Below, piece by piece: positions 10,335 to 21,664 of a DNA stretch of 64,000 nucleotides. The position numbers and the translations under genes are program-made. Within the stretch, counting starts at the first letter, position 1, and the number at the start of each line of letters is the position of its first letter. The DNA is from Populus alba (taxonomy: Eukaryota; Streptophyta; Magnoliopsida; Malpighiales; Salicaceae), in assembly GCF_005239225.2 (NCBI RefSeq), contig NC_133297.1:23225882-23289881 (forward strand), read 5' to 3'. The notes under the pieces are model-generated. The model was not told the origin of the DNA and made no database searches. It was given only the letters and a program-made list of their open reading frames with translations.

Positions 10335-11833
10335 TATGCTATACGTTATGCAATGGGGGGTTTTGATTTGCAATGATTTAAACTATGACAGAAATTATAC
10401 TAGCAAACAAAATCAATTGAAATTGAAATATATCAAGAAAACAAACCTTGGTTGCAAGCACACACCACCAACGGAAATTAGAACCGATCCTTAAAACGAA
10501 ACTCCAGTTTATATTATGAATTTTATCTTTTCTTAATATTGGTTAATTAACGGATCCACCGTATAACTAGCCCTAACCAACAAACAATCACAGTGTCCAC
10601 ACTAATGATTTAATCCAATGGCAGCCTTAAGATCCAGATAAATTCATTAATCTTAACAACCAAGTTGTTAGTTTGTGTTGCTTTGATCGAATGTTCTCCC
10701 TAAGTTTAATAACGTAGTTCTGCTACAATTATCAAGCTTAGTTGCTTCACAAGTTTATATACCACAACTCTGGTTTTGATATCAAACTTAGCAATAGATT
10801 GTTCACAATAATAACTTAGAGTCCGCTCTAGCAATTAAGATAAACAATCATAGGAAATATGCATAGAAAAACAATCATACTCTTTCATAACATAAACTGA
10901 AAATAAAAGGAAGAATAAATCTCATGGTTTTTGAAATCCGAAGGTTTGTTATATCCTTGCAACCAAGAAAACGAGCTTAGCCTTGCATATCTATTGAACA
11001 ACTACTCCTAAAGATGGAAGAATACATTATTTCTGATTTGTAGATGGGAGAGTTTGTGTTTCTTCACTTCTTGCTGCCACCTCCTTCTCCTCTCCCTCTA
11101 TTTATACACAAATTGTAAGTAAGAAAATCAAAGTTCAAGTGTGAACATTAATAGATGGTGGTAGTGTGAAGGCGGCTGGCGGCTGGCGGCTGGTGGCTGG
11201 TGGCTGCCTTGAGGTTGGTGGCTGCCTTTCTTGACCTTCTAGAATATTTACTAGAGGAGCTAAATTGCTGGTCGGTTTGGATGCTTCTGGATGAAATTTG
11301 GATTTGTTTCTTCACGCAACCTGCTTGCTGGCAGAATTCAGCTGTTATCTTTGAAAACTCATATCTCCCTCATATGACATTTTTTTGGCTGAAATTTGGA
11401 GCGTTTATAGATCTTTGAGTAAGAAATCCAACAAAATTGAGTTTGCATCAATTGGACTTCTGAAGCTCCAGATATTGAATTTTGAATGGGCAAAGGTCAA
11501 CATTGGCAGACTGCGAGATTTGACTTTGAAGGATGTGATTTCCATGATCTTTCTCTTTTTATTTTTCTTGCATTACATTTCTAGAAAGGTATGGATGTTA
11601 GCTTTTTAATTCCATTGGAATCACTTCGTTTCGACCTCTAGAACTCACGCTCTGCACAAAACATCGACTGAACGTCAAATCTGCCAATTACCTCCAATTT
11701 ACTCATTTTTGTATCTTTCATCCAAAAGTGCCTTCAAAACATAAACAAAGAATATCAAGGCATTTTATATAAATAACATACGCAAAACACTAGTTAAATG
11801 TGGGTGAAACTATCGAATAATATGGTTACATCA
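10335..11833 (-). repeat. LTR fragment, same family as 40733-42356, with copia-like promoter block
   Basis: On the minus strand it begins TGATGTAACCATATTATTCG and runs parallel to the solo LTR at 40733-42356, including the stretches around GCACTTTTGGATGAAAGATAC, the shared ACGTTCAGTCGATGTTTTGT and AGCGGACTCTAAGTTATTAT. The left end is truncated (no GCAACA terminus). In the middle (about 11085-11260) it differs from the other copy and instead resembles the copia LTRs at 53147, 58973 and 60095: AGAAGGTCAAG, a run of CCAGCCGCC-type repeats, CGCCTTCACAC, then GTGTATAAATAG. Confidence 0.6.
11097..11105 (-). promoter_or_regulatory. TATA box in the LTR fragment
   Basis: The minus strand reads GTGTATAAATAGAGG, preceded by the GGCGGCTGG-rich block. 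It matches in sequence and setting the TATA box of the copia LTRs (for example 53325-53333). Confidence 0.5.
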
Positions 11834-12329
11834 CATGTTGTTGGTTTATGCATGGTTGCAGTTGTTGGTCGAATTCACTGGTGTTCTTGTATGCTGGTTA
11901 GAGTTTATGCCTGAAATTGTAGCCAATATTTAGCTTCTTCCATTGCTCCTAGGCTTGCCTGCTAGGTTGGAAGGAGATTCATTGTCTTTGATACTATTGG
12001 TTTTTCGGTCTCCTAGCAGATGCTTTCATTGTCTGCTAGTTTGTTCTTTATGTATGTTCATTGACATACGACTTTGATGCTTGTTCAAGGGAGCCTATTC
12101 CCTTTGATTTTAGGTTGTCCAAGGGAGTCTGTTCCTTTTGTTTTTCTGTTCAACAAGATAGTCTTGCTTTTGGTTTGTTCAAGGGAATCTGTTCCCTTTA
12201 CATGTATATGTCTATATATATGTACTACTAATCTCCAGCTTGTTTTGTGATCTATACAATTCTTACATTTGATAAAAAGAAGAAGAAGAAGAAAGATCTC
12301 TCAGTCAAAAAACAGATTCAGCCTGGATT

Positions 12330-13010
12330 CACTGGGTGCACCACTTTTATTTAAGCAGGGACACTATTTGGAATGCCCAAGCTCACCAGCATTCCTCCCC
12401 TTTATAGAAGTCTATCATTTCTGTCAGGGACATTCTCTCTCAGCATTGTGGAAGTCCAAGGACGAGTATCCAGTTGTTAAGTAGTTGGTCTTCTAGTGAA
12501 TGACCTTTTTTGGCTCATGCATACCTATTCTTTTGGCCAGTCAATTCAACCACCTTATGGCATAGAGTGGTTTGGGAACAATGGTCTTTGCCTAAATACA
12601 GTTTCATTCTTTGGTTGGCTGTCTTGGGCAAGCTCCGCACTCGTGATAGGTTGAGGTTTATTCCTATTGATCCCACCTATGTGTTCTGTAGGTAGGAGGA
12701 GTCTCATAGACATTTGTTCTTTATGTGTGGATTGTGGGCTCTGATCAAGTCTTGGTTACGGATAGGTAGGAATATGAGCTTGTTGCACAGTGCTCTTCAT
12801 TGTTTCCATCCCAAGAATAGAAGCATCGAAGCATGTATGAGAAGGGTCTCGCTGAGCATAGTGGTTTATCTCATCTGGGAAGAGCAAAACAGGCGGGTCT
12901 TCGAAGGGAAAACTAGAAGTGTTAACTCAATTTTCAAACGATTTCAAGTCTTGTTTTATATCATCTTCCACTTCCATGAGAAGGATCACTCTCTTTTGCA
13001 TGTTGGATGA
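12330..13010 (+). pseudogene. LINE ORF2 C-terminus (zf-RVT), 5'-truncated
   Basis: Conceptual translation gives the zinc-binding region found after the RT of plant L1-type LINEs: LPKYSFILWLAVLGKLRTRD followed by a Cys, then EESHRHLFFMCGLW, and a tail MRRVSLSIVVYLIWEEQNRR typical of the end of ORF2. A TAG (12693-12695) interrupts it; the piece before 12510 is shifted. It is closely related to the minus-strand copy at 37855-38166. It belongs to a 5'-truncated LINE starting near 12297, whose 3' end is displaced to 15557-15706 by the insertion of LINE A. Confidence 0.75.
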
Positions 13011-13199
13011 TGGGCATTGTAATGGTCTTTGGATGGATCATGTTCTGTTTTTTGTGGTTAAGGGTCCATGGTTCTTATATTCCTTTTATGTAGATTGGGA
13101 AAGGTTTTTGTTTAAAGGTTGTATCTCCTCCTTGGCTTGGTTATCTTAGGCACCTGAAATCCTTGGGTTCTTAAACTAACCGAGGGCTTGTTTCTTTTC

Positions 13200-15556
13200 T
13201 TTTTTTTTTTTGTTTTGATCAAATGTAAGAATTATATAGATCAAAAATTAAGCAAGACAAGCTTGCAGTACAGGCTGGAAACCAGTAAAGCAGTATATAC
13301 AACAGAAAAGGGAACAAATTCCCTTGAATAAACTAAACAAAGCTAGAATCCAAAGGGAACATTCTCCCAAAATTTTGGGAAACAAGATCCCATATTCAAA
13401 AGCATGAACAACCCTCATGCAGAGGAGAACCATCCAAAGGAAGAGAGGGCCCAGCAGGCGGACCCTGCAGCCAAAATGGATGCCAAGTTGCATGAGCCAT
13501 GCATATTCCAAACATAACCAACAAGACATCAGGGGACAATCAGAAGACAGCCTGGACCCACAGACTCCCAGCCAACATCAAAGGTCATCCATAGGTTCCC
13601 ATAAACAATAGCATGAGCAACCTTCATACAGGATAAAGTAGAAATCCAAAAAACCAAGGTATAATGCTCCCACAAAGCCTAATAGGAAAATACAAAGCCT
13701 CTCAACAGGCATACCAGTATCTAAAAGCTTCCTCCTGTGCTGGAGCAAAAGAGCATCAAACCAGCCCACCCAGCAATGCCATAAGCATATCTAGACAAAA
13801 CATGAAATGTCCAAGAAAGAGCACAAACACAAGCCAAGAAGGCACCATAAAAACCTGCCAAACAAAGCAACCAAAAAGAGTAAAACCTATCACTGAAAAG
13901 AGTACAAAGCCACAAAGAGACCACCAAAAAGTTTCAAGGCCTCAAGAAACTATATAGGTGCAGTACAAGCCGACCCATCAGAGCAATTAGGCAGATGGCT
14001 AGTGTTCAGTTGACCCATATATTACTGTGTACCCGGGGAAGCAGAACTACAATTGAGAAATTGCCAAGAAGCTGGAATATCAGGTGGCCGTTGACATGAA
14101 GGCGAACCAAATGTAGAGGGTGGAGCTATGGTATTAGCTAAGAATGCCTTGTGCCTCTTACACCCTGGGGAGGGTTGTCTCCAGGATGTGGGAGAGTCAG
14201 TCATCTTGGCCAGGGGTGTTGCCAAGGGAACACCATGAGAGTAGGAGCCAGACAAATGTTGAGGCTCGTCAGTTGGCTTAGCAGTAGAGGGATAGGTAGC
14301 TGTATGACTTTCTGAAGAGCTAGGCTTGCGTTTAGTGGAGCTTTTCTGGCAAGAGAAAGTAGAATGCCCCATGGAAGTATAGTTCTTGTAGAATCTGGGG
14401 AGAGATTCATAAATAACCCGTTGGCCTAAGGTTGAACTATTGGGAAGCTGGACAGAAATCAAATCAGGCAGGGTGCTAATCAAATCAACCTCAATGAGAA
14501 CCCGAGCATAAGAAAGTTTAGACTTGTTGTAAATGGGTGCATCACAATGCAAAGGCCTGCCAATCACACTAGCAAGCTTGGATAAGCAAAGGGGGGTCCA
14601 GCATCGAATTGGTAGATTTGGAAAACAAACCCATATGGGTATCTGGGTCAAATCAAGATGAGTAAAGTAAAAAAAGTCAGGCATAATTTGCAGGATTAAT
14701 GGCCGACCAAATACAGAATATGGTCCCCTACTCAGAGTTTCCAACATAACAGTTTCATAAAGGAATTCAAAAATCAACTAGCCAGAGTCATGCATAATAA
14801 GGTTAGCATGATAATTCCAATTTTGAACCATAAATTGGGACAATAAAGTATACCCAGGGCATTTGCCCGCAACAAAGCCAATAAGGCAGAATTTCAGAGA
14901 ATCATCTGGGGGTGATATATCAGAAGCTAAGATTTTACACGAAGCTGTGGATGTAAAGATTGGGAAGTGAACAAGACCAGAGAGTTTAGGGGAACCTGGT
15001 ACATCCTGCGTCACAGCCAATTGGTTGCCCTGAGCCAGTGGGGAGTTGTCACAGGGTTTTGGATCAGAGTGCAATCCATCGTGTTGCGAAGCCCTAGACC
15101 CCCTAGAATGAGCCAATGGAACCGTCTAAGAACCCTCATTGGAAAACCCCTTTGCGTGCGCAGGAGGAATAGGAACTGGATTTGGGACGGTTGGTCATAG
15201 AAACCCTAACTCCACGAGGAATCGAAGCAAATTCTCCAAATGTCAGCTTAGGTTTGGGGGGAAGTCCTTGAGACGAGGACTCCGAGTCCGATTGAACTGG
15301 TGACATGCTCCGAAGTGGAACCCTATGTGTTCTCGAGGAAGCACGAGCCGATGGTTGAAGCTCAAAATCCCCTCTACCAGACCGTCGAGTAAAATGAAGC
15401 TTTTTTTATTTGGCCATAAAAGAGCAATATTTGACGTCGAAGTGAAGAAGAGTAATGTTACTTAGGAAGAGAACCAGAATGTTGTGCAACACACAGTCGC
15501 CTTCTCTCACTATAACCGGGAGTGTCTCTCTCTACACTTTGACTAGCTCTTTCTTA
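13200..15556 (-). mobile_element. LINE A: ORF1-only LINE, minus strand
   Basis: From right to left: a 5' end AAGAAAGAGCTAGTC near 15556, ORF1 (15416-14022), about 820 bases of T/G-rich 3' region and the tail ATTCTTACATTTGATC plus poly(A) ending near 13200. No endonuclease or RT is present between ORF1 and the 3' region. It is inserted in the 3' region of LINE P. LINEs B and C have the same layout, which suggests a non-autonomous family depending on ORF2 from another copy. Confidence 0.65.
14022..15416 (-). pseudogene. LINE ORF1 (DUF4283-like RNA-binding protein), LINE A
   Basis: Begins MAK at 15416 and is broken at once by a TAA. After a low-complexity, Ser/Pro-rich N-terminus the conserved block runs from KFCLIGFVAGKCPGYT through HDSG, then RGPYSVFGRPLILQIMPDF, IPIWVCFPNLPIRCWTPLCL, and ARVLIEVDL. 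A degenerate zinc knuckle follows (SMGHSTFSCQK; the first Cys pair is lost). A TAG at 14778-14780 replaces the usual Trp in HDSGW. In plant L1 elements this protein binds RNA and accompanies ORF2. The C-terminus is Ser/Pro/Lys-rich. Confidence 0.75.
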
Positions 15557-15706
15557 ACTCTTTGTTTCTTTTTGTTGTATTTGTTTGTTGCTGCTTGCTG
15601 GGAGCCTATTCCCGCTTACTTTGCTATGTACATGTGTATGTACGGCTTGCTAGTTTTCCAGCTAGTCCATTTTTTATCTATAAAATTCTAACCTTTGATA
15701 AAAAAA

Positions 15707-15836
15707 AAATCTCTTAGTTGCTTTTTGTTTGTTTAAAGGAGTCTATTCTCTTTGCCTGGTTATGTTTGTATATATATATACTGCTGATCTCTAACTTGTT
15801 TTTTGATCTATAAAATTCTTACATTAAAAAAAAAAA
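15707..15836 (+). mobile_element. 130-bp LINE copy (3' end joined to 5' start)
   Basis: Starts ATCTCTTAGTTGC right after the A run of the preceding LINE and ends with ATCTATAAAATTCTTACATT and a 12-base A run. It contains the family phrase GGAGTCTATTCTCTTTG and only about 130 bases. It is either a severe internal deletion or a short LINE with a 5' start-like sequence. Confidence 0.55.
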
Positions 15837-16295
15837 AGATCTCTCAGTTGCTTTCCTTGAAGGAGCGTCTCCTCATTTATGCTCTCCCGTCACTAATTGA
15901 GCTCTTGTCTTCACGTCATATGTTGATGACTTTTTGGTTTTCCCTCTTTAGGCACAACGACTCCTGTTGACGGAGCCTTGGATCCAGTCCATGGTGGTGC
16001 TCTTGGTTGCGCCTTGGCTGAGCAGAAACGGTGACAACGCCGCGAGTCTTTCCCAAAGCCCTAATTGGTGTTTTGGTTGTCGTCTTCCGTGATCTTTGGG
16101 TTTCTAGCATAGATCTGGTGTTTCCTTATCAACGCCTGATCTCAATGGAGGTCTGTTCTTCTGCCCTTTTGTTTGCCGATACAGAATCTCTTGGTTACGA
16201 TTTATGCTGGCCTAGTCTAAGCTGAAGCCTCAGACTCCGATGCTGGGGATTTTGAAGATGCATTTGTGGCTCTTTCCTTCTCTGCAGACACATTC
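15837..16295 (+). mobile_element. LINE 5' end, plus strand (R), cut by LINE B
   Basis: Begins GATCTCTCAGTTGC after a poly(A) run. It contains a leader-like region and, from about 16215, an acidic stretch (SDSDAGDFEDAFVALSF) like the N-terminal part of LINE ORF1. It stops at ACAAAGACCTTTCT, where the tail of LINE B (minus) begins. No complete gene. Confidence 0.5.
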
Positions 16296-18895
16296 GATGA
16301 ACAAAGACCTTTCTTTTTTATTTATATCAAAATGTAAATATATAAATTGATAAAAAAATATACATTGTTGGTGAACTAGCAAGATCAGATACAAGGATTA
16401 ACAAAAAGGAGAACAAACTCCCTTAGAGAACTATATAGCAAACCACTGAAAAAAACAACAGCTAAAAAACAGGCCAAGGTTATAAGAGGAACCAAATATT
16501 ACAAGGTTCCAACCTAACACAGAGCAAAAGACATGACAAAGGGACATCCTAAGAAACCATTGAGAGCTCTTTCTAAAAATAACAAAAAATGGAACATGCT
16601 TCCACCAAAAAGCTAGCCATGCAAGGGTGCCATGTAGCTCTGCCTATCATTAGGAGATAGATAGGAAACAAAACAGAAGAGACTGAAGCCCAGAACCCAC
16701 ATGCTGAATTGAAGAACAAACAAGTCGTTGACCACGAAAGCAAGCTGCAAGCCACTGAAGAAAAAATCAGCTACGACAGCAACCACAACAGGAACCCAAT
16801 CAGAGCTCAAAACCTGTAGTAAATGCATCATAGCTGCAAGAAACCAAGAGATAAACCAACCAATCAGAGATGCTCACTCCCAACTGGATGTAGAATGTCA
16901 TGCACACCTATGCAAGGCCATGCAGAAAATCCACGAACTCAAAGAATTGAGTTCCTGAAAGACTTGCAATAAATAAAAAGCAAAGCCACCAAAAGAATCC
17001 CCCCATATGAATGATATGTGAAATGACCTGGTGCGCCTGATACAACCACAGATTTGCCCTTGTTAGTCCTGTAGCCAGCTAAATCTTTAGGAGGTGGTGC
17101 TAATATGTCATGGGCAACAGAATATAGGGGTGAAAGCTGGCGATCCATGTGAACCATATGAGTAATCCTTTGGGCTGGGCAAGGCTCAACATTAGGGGAC
17201 CTAGTAGAAAGTCTTGAGGGGGAAGGCTTGCGCCTAACTTTTTTGCTTTGAATAATTTTCCCAACCGCCAAAGTTACGTGCATTAGCTCCACACATAGAT
17301 ACAGGCTTAGCCTCAACCTGTATGGAATTAGGAACACAATCAGCAGGCAAATTTGCCTCGGAGCATTCAACTACAGAAGTTCCTTCTTGGGGTCCCAAAC
17401 GATTGAAAATAGAATCCTTGCCTTTAGGAACAAGGGCAATAGAGTTATGAGCCTGTTGTTTACTTGGAACATTAGGAGGCGGGGATTTGGTGCAAGTTGA
17501 AGTAATGTGGCCAAGGGTTCTATAATGCTTGCAAAAACATGGTAAAGTTTCATAAACAACTTGTTGATGAAGTAAGCTGCCATTTGGCAAAGTAACTTCA
17601 ATAGAGTAAGGTAGATTATATAGTAAGTTAACTTCCACCAACACCCTGGCACAGGAGAGTTTGGACATAGAAGAAGTAAGTATGTCACTTTGAACAGGTT
17701 TACTAAGTCCACTAGCAATTTTTGACAAACATTTGAGAAACCAACACTTAAGTGGGAGGTTAGGAAATTTAACCCATACCGGAATAGTGTGCATATTAAA
17801 AGAAGAGAAATCAAAGTACTCTGGCATTGCCCTAAGAATGAGAAGCCTTCTATAAACTAGATAAAGACCCCCAAATAAGACATTCAATTGGTCAGCTTCA
17901 TTAGCAAATTTGAAAATCAACCAACCAGAGTCATGAATTGTCAAGGATACCTTATAGTGCCATGTGTTGACAATAAGGTTCTACAGGGCTTTAAATCAAG
18001 TGAACGACTAGCAATATAGCCAACAAGACACATTTTCCAAAAATGACATTTAGTGTCAAGTCGTCATCATCAAACAAATTATAGCCTCTAGTATCAACAA
18101 AAGAAGAGTAATGGATGAGTTTAGAGCAACTAGTAGTGTTGCGATTAGAGGCAAAATGATTACGCCAAGAACTAGGAGAAGGCTTAGAAAGATTAGGATT
18201 TTCACTTATAGTAGCAGCCAAAGGAACATTCCCATCCATAGGATCAACAAGAACTACCATGGCACATGCTGGGGAAGCAATAGGAGCTGTAACAGGGGCT
18301 GACTGGGCACCTGTAGGTGAAGCAACAGGGACAGAGGGAGCCTCAAACACTGGAGAGGTGAAGAATTTAGATCCCCCGCATAATCCTCCTCAAAAGAGTC
18401 AAAATCCACTTCCTCATCATCAAAATCATCATCGTCAGAACAATCCTTCACAAAGACATGGTTGATACTAGGGGATGGATCACCATGATTCTGAGGCACA
18501 GAACCATGTGAGGCAGAGATAACATGATGATGAGGACAAGCACTTTTGGGGGCTAAGACAACAGGCAGGCTTTGGTTTGAATTTAAATTTGGGGGAACAA
18601 TAACATGAACAATACGAGACAAAAACGGAGCCTCTAAAGCTAGAATAGTGGAATCGTTTACAAGTTGAGAATCAGCCTGCAACTTTTGCTGTTTCAGCTG
18701 AGATTTATGGGACCTAGACTTCTTCTTTTTGTTAGCCATAACCAGGAAAAAGCCAAGATTCAATAGATCAAAGAAACAAAGAGTGCAAACAGTGGTAGGA
18801 GATAAAAAACACGAGGAAAAGCTTCATTCATAAGGAGAGCATCTCTCTCTCTAGATCTCACTTCAGTAATTAACTAAGAGCTCTTTCTTAATGGA
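16296..18895 (-). mobile_element. LINE B: ORF1-only LINE, minus strand
   Basis: 5' end with AAGAAAGAGCTCTTAG near 18890, ORF1 from 18739, a 3' region from about 16985, and the tail TTTACATTTTGATATAAAT with an A-rich end near 16300. No ORF2. Directly upstream (right) the tail of LINE C touches its 5' end through GGACAAAGACCTTTCT. Confidence 0.65.
16987..18739 (-). pseudogene. LINE ORF1 (DUF4283-like), LINE B
   Basis: Chosen start is MANKKKKSRS at 18739, a basic start like those of the other copies. There follow a Ser/Pro/Asp-rich region, WRNHFASNRN, then, after frameshifts near 18300 and 17970, HDSGWLIFKFANEADQLNVL, FNMHTIPVWVKFPNLPLKCW and ARVLVEVNLLYNLPY. A zinc knuckle-like stretch is CFCKHYRTLGHITSTC (Cys-x2-His variant). 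The last part (17230-16987) lies in a second frame. Judged dead because of at least three frame changes. Confidence 0.75.
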
Positions 18896-19959
18896 CAAAG
18901 ACCTTTCTCTCTCTCTCTCTCTCTATCAAAATGCAAGTATGTATTATAGATCAAAATAAAACATCGCTGGAAACTAGCAAGTCAACTATACAAGTAAATA
19001 CAATAACATGGAACAGACTCCCTGGAAACAGAGGATAGACCCTGAATCAAAGCCAACAGTCAAGGCCTAACAAAGCATAGGGAATACAATCCGAAAAGCC
19101 AGCACAGCCTAACAATTAGCGCCAAACAAAGCAAATACAATCCAAAAAGTCAGCATGGACTTAAACCAAGAAAGGGAACAACCTTTAAAAAAAAGAGGCT
19201 AGGGGAACAAACTCCCACAAAGCCAATACAAAACCAGCAACCAATATCACCAGAAGCAGGACAAGCATGCAACGTTGAGAGAACGAGACCTGTAGTGAAT
19301 GCAAAGACGCCAACACACAACACGAAGCCAAACAGTAGAGCTATATTTAGCAGAGTTGTACTGAGTAAGCACAACAATAGATCACAGGGCTGCAAAGAGC
19401 AGTAGAGTAAGAATGAAGCAGAAAATCTGAACAGGCCAGTTAAACCAGCAACAAGCCTAAGAGGTCAGCCAACCACCATGCAAGCAAATGAAGACGAGCA
19501 GAGAACCTGCATAAAAGTGGGAGAAACAAGCTACAAAAAAGTAGCAAATAGATATAAGCAAATAAAGATCCATATTACAGACATAGAAATCAAAAGGTGG
19601 ATGAGGGAGCAGCATCCTTAGAACTGCTCAGGGGCCTTGAAACTACAACAGGTATCTTGGCAATGGCAACTGCTCTGCTCCTAGTCAAGTACTGCCTCTT
19701 AGGAGGCTCCACAGCAGGAAGGTCACCATCTTTAGAGAGCTGCAGTACTTTTGGAGTAGCATATTGCTTGGATCAAAGAGGCACTACGACTGTAGTTTTA
19801 GACCTCTTACGGTCACGGGACTAAGATTGAATGTCACCAACTATGACAGCCTCTATGAACATGGGATCAACAGGAGGATCCGCAGGAGGGGTTGTTATAT
19901 GGATGTTGCTTCTCCACAGCAACAGTCTCTTCAGATGGGCTACCAGAATCAGGGCCAAT

Positions 19960-20844
19960 AGGAGTTGTATAAGGCCGTTTCTTAGGACCCCTGTTGCATG
20001 CATTAGCAGAATGCCCAATAACTCAACTTCTCTTGTAAAAACGGGGAAGAGATTTATAAGTAATCTGCTGGGAGAAGGGAGTGCCATTTGGCAAAATCAC
20101 ATTGACAGTAGCTGGTAGGTCTTGAAGTAAGTCTACCTTAATTAAAATTCTGGCATACAAAAGCCTGGTAATATTGGTAGTGGGCACATCGAAATGAATG
20201 GGTTTCCCAACCATACTAGCAATCTTAGAAAGGTAGATTGGGGTCCAACAATGAAGATGGAGATTGGGGAATCTCACCCAAGTCGACATTCTAGCCATAT
20301 CAAAGCGTTGGAAATCAAAAAATCCAGGCATGACCTTTAAGATTAGGGGTCGGCCGAATATGAAGTATGGACCACTACTCAGAATGTCTAACATTTCCAA
20401 TTCAGAATGAAAAGCAAATACCAACCAGCCGGAGTCATGCATTGTAAAATTAGATTTGTGTTTCTAATTTTTCACAATAAAAATCAACAAAACAGCATAG
20501 CCTATCAGGTAGAATTTCCACATGGGAATAGGGAATAGGATGCAAAGGACACACATAATTAGGGAAATGCACAAAGTTGGATCCAAAGAGGTGGAAGTAC
20601 TTGTCGAGGTTGCAGTAGGAACACTCTAGTGACTACCAGGTAATGACTTATCTATCGCCCGGGGTGGAGAAGAGGTGATACCCGTTGGGATGGGGTAGAA
20701 CCAAAGTGCAAAGAGGCACAGAGACTACTTCCAAAAGTTTTCTAAGAGGGAGGGTTAAACGCTCGAATGGGGGTGGGAGTATTTGAACCCGGGTTTGAGT
20801 CCCTTGGGTGAGACCCAACTAAATATACCCTTGGAGAGAGGGTG
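19960..20844 (-). pseudogene. LINE ORF1 core (DUF4283-like), LINE C
   Basis: Contains PMWKFYLIGYAVLL, then (after a TAG near 20465) MHDSGWLVFAFHSELEMLDI, GPYFIFGRPLILKVMPGFFD, STWVRFPNLHLHCWTPIYLS and ARILIKVDLLQDLPA. A zinc knuckle region follows (RFYKRS, stop, VIGHSANAC) with the first Cys positions lost. It aligns with LINE A and LINE B ORF1 over the same blocks. The N-terminal half is at about 36933-37250. Confidence 0.7.
20840..20844. repeat. target-site duplication GGGTG (left) of the Tekay element
   Basis: GGGTG lies immediately before the LTR start TGTAAC at 20845; the same five bases follow the right LTR end at 36928-36932. This pairs the two outer ends of one insertion. Confidence 0.85.
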
Positions 20845-21420
20845 TGTAACAACCCGGCTTTCCAAGCCCAAAACAACAGTAAATTTTTTTATATATATAT
20901 ATACTTAATACACATGGTGCCGGTAATCAGTGAACCTGAATCCTCACATCATCAAAATACAATCCATACAATCAACATTTCATTTAAAAGTGAATCTTAC
21001 ACAATCACGTAATATTAAGGTTGCATGATTTGAAGTTCATATTAAAAACATATACATAGACATGAGTTTGCATTCCTATCCTACTAATAGCCATCACAAA
21101 TTTAAACAAAAAGGATCTAATAAAAGTTATACATTTAGTACATTGATACATACAAAGTACATTGATCCATACAAAATACATTGTGATTTAGAATGCATCT
21201 ACATGATTCCTTGCAAAAGTAGGTTCCCGTGTATCGGGTTTCCTAGACATCTCGTTGGTGTGACGTCCCTGCAGCAGTACAAAACATGTAAGAGAATGCA
21301 AATACTTAATAATAATAATAATGGTACTAATGGTCTGGCAGTTAAATGAAGCATTAACATTTATAATCTATTCATGTATTTGATATAACAGCTAGTAGTA
21401 CATATAGATGCACAAGTTTT

Positions 21421-21664
21421 CGGATGCCATTAGCCGAAGCTAATTGTTCATTTGTCCCGGCCATCCATCCGGATGCCATTAGCCGAAGCTAATCATTCTT
21501 TGTCCCGGCCATCCGTTCGGATGCCATTAGCCGAAGCTAATCATTCATTTGTCCCAGCCATCCATCCGGAAGCCATTAGCCGAAGCTAACCAGTCCTTCA
21601 TCCCGGTCATCCATTCGGATGCAATTAGCCGAAGCTAATCAACCATTAGTCAACATTTAAGCGT
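21421..21664 (-). repeat. five 49-bp tandem units with ATTAGC/GCTAAT hairpin (3' LTR)
   Basis: Units start at 21421, 21470, 21518, 21567 and 21616 with CGGATGCCATTAGC or variants, and each contains ATTAGC-CGAA-GCTAAT, a perfect 6-bp stem with a 4-base loop. The right LTR has six units at 29636-29925. They lie downstream of the TATA box and so would be transcribed. Confidence 0.85.

Larger units (their letters stand above)
7508..12296 (+). mobile_element. LINE 3' region, plus strand, with LTR insertion
   Basis: T/G-rich sequence without a credible long frame, ending in TTCTTACATTTGATAAAAAG followed by AAG repeats, the 3' end shared by other LINEs here. It contains the recurring phrase GGGAATCTGTTCCCTTT and repeated CTCTCCCCAAA phrases (about 9560-9960) that recur on the opposite strand at 42950-43420. 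The span 7950-8270 may be the end of a LINE ORF, but I could not assign it. An LTR fragment (about 10335-11833) interrupts the region. The apparent aromatic-rich frames are a by-product of T/G richness. Confidence 0.5.
12297..15706 (+). mobile_element. 5'-truncated LINE (P), interrupted by LINE A
   Basis: It starts directly after the tail of the preceding plus-strand LINE with GATCTCTCAGTC, carries the ORF2 C-terminus, and breaks near 13199. It resumes at about 15557 and ends with ATCTATAAAATTCTAACC, TTTGAT and an A run at 15706. The two halves flank LINE A with similar sequences (CTTGTTTCTTTTCTTT near 13187 and CTTTGTTTCTTTTTG near 15560), as expected for a LINE target-site duplication. Confidence 0.6.
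18896..20844 (-). mobile_element. LINE C, left part (split by the Tekay element)
   Basis: Tail at 18904-18960 (a CT-rich repeat where poly(A) is expected, then ATAATACATACTTGCATTTT on the minus strand), a 3' region (19000-19960) and the ORF1 core. It breaks at 20844, the left TSD of the Tekay element. The 5' end lies at 36928-37415 on the far side. As in A and B there is no ORF2 between ORF1 and the 3' region. Confidence 0.65.
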
